The notes under the pieces: model-generated
Databases searched by the model: none
What the model was told of the DNA's origin: nothing
The model's input: the letters and a program-made list of their open reading frames with translations, nothing else
Program-made: the position numbers and the translations under genes
Origin: Anaeroplasmataceae bacterium
GTDB taxonomy: Bacteria > Bacillota_I > Bacilli_A > Acholeplasmatales > JAEDCM01
Assembly: GCA_016294165.1 (NCBI GenBank)
Contig: JAEDCM010000049.1
Location: forward strand, 1-6,742
Reading direction: 5' to 3'
DNA: 6,742 bases
Shown: positions 1 through 4,909 of the stretch, in pieces
Position numbering within the stretch: position 1 is the stretch's first letter
How the letters are laid out: every line of letters starts with the position of its first letter

Positions 1-33
1 TTCTGTTACCTTTTTTGTTGAGTAATACTTCAT
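1..33 (-). CDS. 5' end of a leftward gene cut by the window edge, function unknown
   Basis: Reading leftward, an ATG at 33-31 opens a frame of 11 codons (MKYYSTKKVTE) that runs off the left edge. An AGGAGGT ribosome binding site lies at 50-44, 10 bases before the ATG, a slightly long but workable spacing. The upstream region holds a TATAAT-like hexamer and symmetric repeats, as expected for a gene with its own promoter, and the gene before it is closed by a terminator. Eleven residues do not allow a family call. The MKYYST opening recalls some threonine synthases, but this is a weak resemblance and I do not assign it. The start is supported mainly by the ribosome binding site. Confidence 0.5.
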   Translation of the reverse strand, partial: MKYYSTKKVTE

Positions 34-62
34 AAATATAAAAACCTCCTATATATTACACA

Positions 63-79
63 TAATTATACTATAATTA
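63..79 (-). promoter_or_regulatory. Palindrome overlapping a candidate -10 element
   Basis: TAATTATA-C-TATAATTA is a perfect inverted repeat with 8-bp arms around one base. It contains TATAAT (minus strand, 70-65), a perfect -10 hexamer for the gene starting at 33. No good -35 is seen; the best at 17-bp spacing is TTTATA (93-88). A dyad over a -10 is a common place for an operator, but in sequence this A+T-rich short palindromes also arise by chance. Confidence 0.35.
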
Positions 80-81
80 GG

Positions 82-101
82 AAGTTTTATAAAGTTTTAT
101 A
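82..101. repeat. Tandem 10-bp repeat AAGTTTTATA x2
   Basis: Two exact, directly adjacent copies of AAGTTTTATA lie at 82-91 and 92-101, upstream of the candidate -10 of the left-edge gene. A 10-bp period places both copies on the same face of the helix, which would suit a pair of regulator binding sites covering the -35 area. The repeat itself is certain. The regulatory role is inference, and slippage in A+T-rich DNA is an alternative explanation. Confidence 0.45.
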
Positions 102-147
102 GATTTAATTATACTGTTTTGAAACCCTTTTTTATGCTTAAAACATT

Positions 148-179
148 AAAAAATCACCAATTTTTATTAATTGATGATT
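148..179 (-). terminator. Rho-independent terminator of the deacetylase-fold gene
   Basis: On the minus strand an 11-bp stem (AATCATCAATT with AATTGGTGATT, one G-U pair) closes a 6-base loop and is followed by TTTTTT at 153-148. It begins 7 bases after the stop codon of the deacetylase-like gene. The stem is A+T-rich and so not very stable, but the position, the uninterrupted pairing and the T-run fit a terminator well. Confidence 0.75.
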
Positions 180-186
180 AATTTTA

Positions 187-1071
187 TTAGCTATTTAGCA
201 TTTCCTCAATGGTTTTAATCTCTAATCCTCTTTTAGCAATTTCTAAAATAATCGGTTCTAAGGCCTCTTTAGTATTTAGGGTTGGATGCATCAAGATTAT
301 TGAACCACAGTCTAATTTTTTATACACACGATTCTTTATAACCTCAACAGATGGCTTTTGCCAATCAATAGTATCAACACTCCACATGATTAATTCCATA
401 TTCAATTCTTCACATACTTTTAAGGTTACTTCATTATATGCCCCACTAGGTGGCGCAAAATAAATGACATCCTTATTAGTATACTGTTTAATAATTTCAT
501 TAGTTGCTAAAATATCTTCTTTCATTTCTTCATAACTCATTTTAGAGAAATCCTTATGTGACATTGAATGATTTCCAATCAAATGTCCCTTTTCAACCAT
601 TAAAGTCATTAAATCAGAATTCTTTTTTGCCCAATTTCCTTCCACAAAGAAATTAACCTTAACCTCATACTGATCAAGAATCTCTAGCATATCAAGAAGA
701 TATTCTTCTCCCCATGCAACATTTATATTTATTGAAACAGTTTTATTTCTTTGATTTCCTTGATAGATTGGACCTTTTACTTGACTATTGCCAATCTCTG
801 GATAAATAATATCGTAAACTAAAAGTTCCGGATCAAAGATATTGTTATCCTTCATATTTTCATATGATTTCTCAACATTAATAACATACCCATTGCTAGA
901 AGGAATTTTCTTATATATTAAGTCATATGTCGCATTAATAGCTAATGTATCATTTTCTAATTTATATTTTACAATTTCATCATATAATTTATCTTTATCC
1001 TTATTCATCGATTTAAAGATGAAAAGGCCTCCATATAATAATATAATTAATAAAAAAATTAATTTTTTCAA
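187..1071 (-). CDS. YlxY-like polysaccharide deacetylase-fold protein, membrane anchored, catalytic residues missing
   Basis: This is a 294-residue protein with a start TTG at 1071-1069, chosen because AGGTGAT at 1082-1076 sits 4 bases before it. An in-frame GTG at 1080 overlaps that ribosome binding site and is less likely. Residues 1-20 are a lysine-led hydrophobic segment (signal peptide or anchor), so the protein should face the outside of the membrane. The NodB-homology domain spans about residues 112-290: motif 2 NHSMSH (His168, His172, metal ligands in the family), motif 3 FAPPSG (205-210), motif 4 DTIDW (233-237) and motif 5 LMHP (260-263). Motif 1, normally TFDDG, reads NVAWG (117-121), so the base and metal Asp residues are both absent, and the usual Arg of motif 3 is Ala. 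From memory these same changes mark B. subtilis YlxY, and the preceding KGPIYQGN also resembles it. Peptidoglycan or another glycan is the likely target, but deacetylase activity is doubtful. The gene is divergent from recU. Confidence 0.9.
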   Translation of the reverse strand: MKKLIFLLIILLYGGLFIFKSMNKDKDKLYDEIVKYKLENDTLAINATYDLIYKKIPSSNGYVINVEKSYENMKDNNIFDPELLVYDIIYPEIGNSQVKGPIYQGNQRNKTVSININVAWGEEYLLDMLEILDQYEVKVNFFVEGNWAKKNSDLMTLMVEKGHLIGNHSMSHKDFSKMSYEEMKEDILATNEIIKQYTNKDVIYFAPPSGAYNEVTLKVCEELNMELIMWSVDTIDWQKPSVEVIKNRVYKKLDCGSIILMHPTLNTKEALEPIILEIAKRGLEIKTIEEMLNS

Positions 1072-1075
1072 ATTT

Positions 1076-1082
1076 ATCACCT
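1076..1082 (-). promoter_or_regulatory. Ribosome binding site deciding the TTG start of the deacetylase-like gene
   Basis: AGGTGAT on the minus strand matches the core used before recU (AAGGTGAT). It lies 4 bases ahead of TTG at 1071. The in-frame GTG at 1080-1078 falls inside the ribosome binding site itself and would have no other one upstream, which argues for the TTG. Confidence 0.65.
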
Positions 1083-1112
1083 AATTAATTTTATTATTTT
1101 TGTATTATTCTT

Positions 1113-1140
1113 ATGACATAAAATCGCATTTTATTAAAAT
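1113..1140 (+). promoter_or_regulatory. Candidate SigA-type promoter of the recU-PBP operon
   Basis: ATGACA (1113-1118, five of six matches to TTGACA), a 16-bp spacer and TAAAAT (1135-1140, five of six matches to TATAAT) lie about 50 bases before the recU start. The -35 lies within the small palindrome TTATG-A-CATAA (1111-1121). The elements are plausible but the surroundings are so A+T-rich that the call rests on position as much as on match. Confidence 0.45.
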
Positions 1141-1154
1141 AATATAAATGTCAA
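1128..1154 (-). promoter_or_regulatory. Candidate promoter of the deacetylase-like gene, overlapping the recU promoter
   Basis: On the minus strand a perfect TTGACA (1154-1149) is followed after 15 bp by TAAAAT (1133-1128). The spacing is 2 bp shorter than ideal. Its footprint overlaps the candidate rightward promoter at 1113-1140, so both could not be occupied at the same time. Confidence 0.4.
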
Positions 1155-1177
1155 TAATTTTGTGTTAAAATAAATAT

Positions 1178-1185
1178 AAGGTGAT
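1178..1185 (+). promoter_or_regulatory. Ribosome binding site of recU
   Basis: AAGGTGAT ends 5 bases before the ATG at 1191 and fixes that start. No upstream in-frame start with a comparable site is seen. Confidence 0.75.
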
Positions 1186-1190
1186 TATCT

Positions 1191-1763
1191 ATGGCAATAA
1201 ACTATCCAACCAAAAAAACTTCATACCAAAAAGCAACATCAACTTCTAGACGCGGAATGATTTTAGAAGATGATATCAATCTTTCTAATGAATACTATTT
1301 AGCTAATAATATAGCTATCATTCATAAAAAGCCGACACCAATTGTGGTTGTTGATGTTGATTATCCGTCAAGAAATAAGGCGGTTATCACTAAGGCGTTC
1401 TATAAAACACCGTCTACTACCGACTATAATGGTGTTTATCGCGGATATTACATTGATTTTGAAGCAAAGGAAACAACTTCCAAAACTAGCTTTCCACTTA
1501 AAAACTTTCATGAGCATCAAATCTCGCATTTGAAAAGCATCATTGAGCATGGTGGTATTGGATTTTTGATTATTTGCTTTAAAGAATATGGTGAAGTTTA
1601 TTTAGTTGAGCTAGATTTGGTTTTAAAATATCATGATCTAAATTTGCGTAAGTCAATTCCTTATGAAGAAATTAAGGAAAAGTCTTATTTAATTAAAGAC
1701 GGATATAACCCAAGGTTGGATTATTTAAAATGTGTTGATGAGATTATTAAAAAACGTTTTTAA
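1191..1763 (+). CDS. recU: Holliday junction resolvase RecU
   Basis: This is a 190-residue protein, close to the usual RecU length of about 200. RecU binds four-way DNA junctions made during recombinational repair and chromosome segregation and cuts them symmetrically, acting with RuvAB in the cytoplasm of Gram-positive bacteria. The family signature is complete: SRRGMILEDDINLSNEYYL (20-38, binding the junction), VDVDYPSR (54-61) leading into the stalk that reaches the junction centre, STTDYNGVYRGYYIDFEAKE (75-94) and SFPLKNFHEHQ (100-110). Asp78, Glu91 and Lys93 correspond, with a constant offset of 10, to the B. subtilis metal-site residues Asp88, Glu101 and Lys103 as I recall them, so the enzyme should be active. 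The downstream PBP gene overlaps its last 26 bases, the arrangement known as recU-ponA in B. subtilis, which implies one transcript. Confidence 0.97.
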   Translation: MAINYPTKKTSYQKATSTSRRGMILEDDINLSNEYYLANNIAIIHKKPTPIVVVDVDYPSRNKAVITKAFYKTPSTTDYNGVYRGYYIDFEAKETTSKTSFPLKNFHEHQISHLKSIIEHGGIGFLIICFKEYGEVYLVELDLVLKYHDLNLRKSIPYEEIKEKSYLIKDGYNPRLDYLKCVDEIIKKRF

Positions 1764-3696
1764 GATTTTCTTTTCCCTTATATTATTATTAAGCACTATT
1801 ATTGTTTTAATAGTGGCTTTTTTTATAATGAAAACCACTTATGAGGTTGAGGCAATCAATCTTAACAAAATATATGAACAAAACAGTTCAAAGATTTATG
1901 ATAAGGATAATAATTTAATCGCTGAAATCGGTTTAAAAAAACAAGACTATATTCAATATAATGATATAGATGATGATTTAATTAATGCGGTTATATCTAT
2001 TGAAGATCATGATTTTTTCAATCATCAGGGATACAATTTAAAAAGAATTGCTAAAGCTTGCTATAATAATATTGTTAATAGTTCTTTTGATGAAGGAGCA
2101 TCTACTATTACCCAACAGCTCGTAAAAAATCTATATTTAACTAACGATAAAACCATTGAAAGAAAGATTAAGGAATATTATTTATCCATTAAATTAGAAA
2201 ACTATTTAACTAAATCCCAAATACTAGAAGCCTATTTAAATAACATACTATTTGGTGAACGAATATATGGGGTTAATAAAGCATCTAATTATTATTTTGG
2301 GCATGATGCAAGCAGTTTAACGATTCCAGAGGCAGCTTTGCTTGCAGGAATCATCCAGCTACCAAATTATTATAATCCATATAAGAATTATGAAGATGCT
2401 TTAAAAAGGCGTAATTTAGTGCTACTACAAATGCACAATAATCATTTTATTAGCTATGATGACTATTTATTATATAAGGATGAGCCAATCGTTTTAAATA
2501 AAAAGGAGGAAGAAAACTTCTATTCTTCATATTTGTCATATGTTATTAAGGAATTAAAGGAAGTTTATAACATTGATATTTATAAAGAAAGTGTTTCTAT
2601 CTATACAAATATGGATAGAAATATCCAAGATAAAATCGAAAACATTCTTTTAACAGATAATTATATGGATGAATCTATGAAATGTGGAATCATCTGTATG
2701 GATAACAAAACGGGAAAAATTGAAGGAATAGGTGGGATAAGATCTTATAATATGCTAGGTTATAATTATGCAACCGATGCTAATCTTTCACCAGGAAGTA
2801 CAATTAAACCAATCTTAGATTATGGTCCAGCATTTGAATATTTAAATTATGGTAGTGGTCATATGATTAACGATGAAAAATATAGCTACCTAGATGGAAC
2901 TAATATTAACAACTGGGATCATTCATATAAAGGATATATTACGCTTCGTCAAGCCTTAGCTCAATCAAGAAATATTCCTGCCGTTAAGCTTTTCAACGAA
3001 GTTGGATGGGATAAAGCCTATAGCTTCGCAAAAAGGCTAGGAATCGAGCAAAAAGAGCCTATTTATGAAGCAAATGCCATTGGTGGATTTTCTTATGGCT
3101 ATACCGTATTAGAAATGACCAATGCTTATTCAACATTTGCTAATATGGGATTATATGTCAAGGGACATGCGATTAATTATATCAAGACTAATAAGGTCAT
3201 CAAACATGAGCCAAAGACTTACAATGCGATAAAAAAAGAAACAGCCTTCTTGATCAATGATATTCTTCATTCCGTGATTGCTGGATCTAAATATAATATT
3301 GATGGCTTATATTTAAGTGCAAAAACTGGTCAATCAAATTATGATTTAGAAACCCGCATAAAATATAATATTCCAAGCATAGCTACTAAAGATTCCTGGT
3401 TTATTGGATATACTAAGGATAAAACTATCGGTGTTTGGAATGGCTATGATAGCTTAGGTGAAGGCTTATACTTAAATAATCAAGATAAAGAAATATCAAG
3501 AACAGTTTGGAAGACTTTAATGAAAAATTATGATAGTGGTTATAATACTTATGAAATGCCTAACAACTTAATAAAGGTTTTAATTGAAAGAGGTAATGAA
3601 TATCCATATCTTGCATCATCGAATAGTAAAAGTATTGCTTATGAATATTTTTATATTGGAACTGAACCTAAAATAATCAGAAAAGCGGATGATTAG
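1738..3696 (+). CDS. ponA: Class A penicillin-binding protein (glycosyltransferase/transpeptidase, PBP1A type)
   Basis: This is a 652-residue bifunctional peptidoglycan synthase that polymerises lipid II into glycan strands and cross-links the peptides outside the membrane. Residues about 7-31 form the single N-terminal anchor. The GT51 domain follows: EDHDFFNHQG (89-98, first Glu catalytic), GASTITQQLVKN (120-131), RKIKE (142-146), an ILEAYLNN...FG motif (162-173) and RRNLVL (224-229). The transpeptidase domain has the acylated Ser354 in STIK (354-357), SRN (410-412) and KTGQ (529-532, usually KTGT/KTGS). The ATG at 1738 was chosen. GTG 1732 and TTG 1735 are in frame, but none has a good ribosome binding site (AAGG at 1712 is too far), so translation is probably coupled to recU, which it overlaps. 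It is far shorter than B. subtilis PBP1 (about 914 residues) and stops soon after the transpeptidase fold, without the long C-terminal extension. The symbol follows the recU-ponA synteny. Confidence 0.95.
   Translation: MRLLKNVFKIFFSLILLLSTIIVLIVAFFIMKTTYEVEAINLNKIYEQNSSKIYDKDNNLIAEIGLKKQDYIQYNDIDDDLINAVISIEDHDFFNHQGYNLKRIAKACYNNIVNSSFDEGASTITQQLVKNLYLTNDKTIERKIKEYYLSIKLENYLTKSQILEAYLNNILFGERIYGVNKASNYYFGHDASSLTIPEAALLAGIIQLPNYYNPYKNYEDALKRRNLVLLQMHNNHFISYDDYLLYKDEPIVLNKKEEENFYSSYLSYVIKELKEVYNIDIYKESVSIYTNMDRNIQDKIENILLTDNYMDESMKCGIICMDNKTGKIEGIGGIRSYNMLGYNYATDANLSPGSTIKPILDYGPAFEYLNYGSGHMINDEKYSYLDGTNINNWDHSYKGYITLRQALAQSRNIPAVKLFNEVGWDKAYSFAKRLGIEQKEPIYEANAIGGFSYGYTVLEMTNAYSTFANMGLYVKGHAINYIKTNKVIKHEPKTYNAIKKETAFLINDILHSVIAGSKYNIDGLYLSAKTGQSNYDLETRIKYNIPSIATKDSWFIGYTKDKTIGVWNGYDSLGEGLYLNNQDKEISRTVWKTLMKNYDSGYNTYEMPNNLIKVLIERGNEYPYLASSNSKSIAYEYFYIGTEPKIIRKADD
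1791..1824 (+). terminator. Terminator-like hairpin inside the start of the PBP gene
   Basis: AAGCACTATTA (1791-1801) pairs with TAATAGT-G-GCTT (1808-1819), giving 11 bp with one bulged G and a 6-base loop. The descending arm runs into seven T in a row (1818-1824). It starts 27 bases after the recU stop and lies in the codons for the PBP membrane anchor. Structurally it is a good intrinsic terminator. Ribosomes translating the PBP would mask it, so it could work as an attenuator that lowers PBP relative to RecU. Chance formation from Leu/Ile/Phe codons is the alternative. Confidence 0.4.
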
Positions 3697-3733
3697 AGCA
3701 CCTTAATAAGGAATTTTTTTAAGGAATAAAAAT

Positions 3734-3769
3734 AGGATACTTAGGTGTAAATGCCTAGGTATCCTTTTT
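3734..3769 (+). terminator. Strong, probably bidirectional terminator after the PBP gene
   Basis: AGGATACTTAGG (3734-3745) pairs with CCTAGGTATCCT (3754-3765) over 12 bp with one G-U pair and an 8-base loop, followed by TTTTT at 3765-3769. It lies 37 bases after the PBP stop. Read leftward the stem is followed by ATTTTTATTC, so it can also stop transcription arriving from the Rhs side. Confidence 0.9.
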
Positions 3770-3781
3770 CGTTTGCTCATA

Positions 3782-4119
3782 TTACTTAGTGATATCTCCA
3801 TAAAAAGCAGCTCCTAAAATCACTCCAGCGACTCCTCCGGTAAAGAACGTTGCTACACAAAGTCCCGCTCTATAACTGCACCGCCTATTAACCATTGAGC
3901 CCATTGTGTCATATGCCCATCATGATCATACATATTTACAGGATTATTTTCGCAGTAACAAAATAAATTTAATCCATTAATGCTTTCTGGATCTAAATAT
4001 TCAATTGAATTTAGTGAAATCCATCTACAAAGTTCATATGAATAGTAACGTGAGGATACCCAAAAAAGCTGAGTTTCTTCGTCATAATAATATCCTCGAT
4101 ATCTGAGAGGAAAGACCAT
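3782..4119 (-). pseudogene. Orphan Rhs tip: core end plus pre-toxin region, frameshifted and truncated
   Basis: The readable frame starts at ATG 4119 and gives 88 residues ending at 3853. Residues 6-69 (RYRGYYYDEETQ to DHDGH) are the C-terminal end of an Rhs-associated core domain, closely matching the intact Rhs gene further right. At 3871-3868 the minus strand reads AGAG. Removing one AG restores the frame, and the protein then continues as IAGLCVATFFTGGVAGVILG and AAFYGDITK to a stop at 3784-3782. This is the glycine-rich hydrophobic pre-toxin type of sequence found in Rhs tips. No ribosome binding site precedes the ATG, an in-frame TAA lies four codons before it, and homology to the intact gene stops abruptly near 4104. 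Several core positions are altered (SPEL to SYEL, SPDS to SLNS, DPSGH to DHDGH). No toxin domain or immunity gene remains before the PBP terminator. It is a displaced, decayed tip cassette, not a working gene. Confidence 0.85.
3913..4104 (-). repeat. Direct repeat, copy A (Rhs core end, orphan)
   Basis: This segment aligns without gaps to 5291-5482 in the same orientation. By hand count 157 of 192 positions match. From 3963 to 4104, 129 of 142 match (about 91%), including an exact 38-base block at 4067-4104. It encodes the end of the Rhs core and stops sharply at 4104. Confidence 0.93.
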
Positions 4120-4210
4120 CTTATTCTCTTAATTATTTAACCCCTAAGCAATTTAAGAAACTTCATGCCCCCTAAAACATTAAAAGTGTCAACTTTCTAT
4201 TGACTAGTGC
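4120..4210. other. Gene-free gap between orphan tip and the active module's terminator
   Basis: No reading frame, RNA gene or recognisable remnant is seen here. The stretch contains two CCCCTAA copies (4141-4147 and 4169-4175) and a GTCAA/TTGAC inverted repeat (4188-4192 and 4200-4204). It replaces the Rhs core sequence that would be expected upstream of the orphan tip, so a breakpoint of the event that displaced the tip must lie near 4104. Confidence 0.5.
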
Positions 4211-4248
4211 AAAAAAGAGTGCAACCATCTATTAAGACAGTTACACTC
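4211..4248 (-). terminator. Terminator of the Rhs toxin-immunity operon
   Basis: On the minus strand GAGTGTAACTGTCT (4248-4235) pairs with AGATGGTTGCACTC (4230-4217) over 14 bp, three of them G-U, around a TAAT loop, and is followed by TTTTTT (4216-4211). It begins 13 bases after the immunity gene stop. There is no T-run in the other direction, so it serves the leftward operon only. Confidence 0.92.
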
Positions 4249-4261
4249 CTGCAAGTTTGTG

Positions 4262-4627
4262 TTATTTGTTTAATAATTCATTTATAAATTGTTTTGCTAA
4301 TATTCTTTGTTTTTTCCAAAATGAATCGTTTTTAAGTGCTTCTAAAGTCCAAATTTCTTTTTTATACAATTTCCCATTTAAAGAAACTTCTATAAAATTC
4401 TTATCAATCTGAGAATATAATTCTAATGCTTTTTTGTTAATTAAATTCTTTTCTACTAATTCATTCAAAATTTTAATATCTTCACTAAGCCAATCGTTTG
4501 CTATATCTTCAGTATAATAATCTCCCATATCTAATTCAAAAGACTTTTTTAATTGTTCTTCATATTCTAAAGATAGAATATTGGCTTTGTCTAAAAAATA
4601 TTTAATTAATAATTCATCGTTAAGCAT
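4262..4627 (-). CDS. Candidate immunity protein of the Rhs toxin
   Basis: This 121-residue soluble protein has no signal peptide or membrane segment. It is rich in Glu, Asp, Lys and Leu, with an acidic first half (for example DMGDYYTEDIANDWLSED at 33-50). It looks largely helical, with a possible short beta hairpin around FIEVSLNGKLYKK (77-89). I do not recognise a named family. The functional call comes from context: it lies 15 bp behind the stop of an Rhs protein with a distinctive C-terminal domain, has its own strong ribosome binding site, and is the last gene before a terminator. That is the standard layout for a cytoplasmic immunity protein that binds and blocks the toxin tip of its own cell and of sibling cells. 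The acidic character would suit binding to a basic, His-rich domain such as the Rhs C-terminus. It could also be an unrelated small protein, but the tight coupling makes that less likely. Confidence 0.8.
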   Translation of the reverse strand: MLNDELLIKYFLDKANILSLEYEEQLKKSFELDMGDYYTEDIANDWLSEDIKILNELVEKNLINKKALELYSQIDKNFIEVSLNGKLYKKEIWTLEALKNDSFWKKQRILAKQFINELLNK

Positions 4628-4633
4628 TATTTA

Positions 4634-4641
4634 TTCCTCCT
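4634..4641 (-). promoter_or_regulatory. Strong ribosome binding site of the immunity gene
   Basis: AGGAGGAA on the minus strand ends 6 bases before the ATG at 4627 and starts immediately after the Rhs stop codon (4645-4643). It is the best ribosome binding site in the window. Efficient independent initiation would help keep immunity protein in excess of toxin. Confidence 0.85.
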
Positions 4642-4642
4642 A

Positions 4643-4909
4643 TTAAAATAAATATAGGCCTCTCCAAGTTCCTCCAAGCGCTGATGTAACTTTCCAATAT
4701 GGTAATCCATTGTAATGATGTCTTGATCCAGGATGCCATTGAATATACCCGTTAGGACCTCCTTTGACATGCGTTAAAGTATATCCTTGTCCAATATGAT
4801 CTCCTTTTCGTAGCGTGCCTGGAACATATTGTGTAGTATACTTTCCATATGTCTTCAATTGCCATAATCTATATTGTTGTACACTTTCAGGATTATTAAC
4901 AATTCCTTT
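4643..4909 (-). other. Variable C-terminal toxin domain of the Rhs protein, family unassigned
   Basis: These are the last 88 residues of the Rhs protein, from about HILKGIVNNPESVQQYRLWQ (visible residues 609-628) to the C-terminus. The segment follows the glycine-rich pre-toxin region and has a globular, aromatic and His-rich composition. Notable stretches are YVPGTLRKGDHIGQGYTLTH, GPNGYIQWHPGSRHHYNG and LPYWKVTSALGGTWRG. Cys is absent. The position at the end of an Rhs core next to a candidate immunity gene marks it as a contact-dependent toxin tip. Compact His/Lys/Trp-rich tips of this size are often RNases, but I cannot place it in a named toxin family from the sequence alone. The exact domain border is approximate. 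Confidence 0.7.

Noticed and set aside
209..463. Rightward open frame of 84 codons
   Set aside because: It lies antisense within the deacetylase-fold gene, has no ribosome binding site and its translation shows no family features, while the opposite strand carries clear motifs.
842..1084. Rightward open frame of 80 codons
   Set aside because: It is antisense to the N-terminal part of the deacetylase-fold gene. Its hydrophobic look comes from A+T-rich complement sequence.
1342..1550. Small open frames on both strands inside recU
   Set aside because: RecU is a complete, strongly conserved protein across this stretch. The alternatives are frame shadows.
3701..3720. CCTT-AAT-AAGG followed by a T-run after the PBP stop
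   Set aside because: The stem has only 4 bp, too weak to be a terminator. The 12-bp hairpin at 3734-3765 is the convincing one.
4187..4192. Perfect TTGACA on the minus strand ahead of the orphan tip
   Set aside because: At 16-18 bp spacing there is only GC-containing sequence (around GGCATG) and no -10, so it is not called a promoter. The orphan is a pseudogene anyway.
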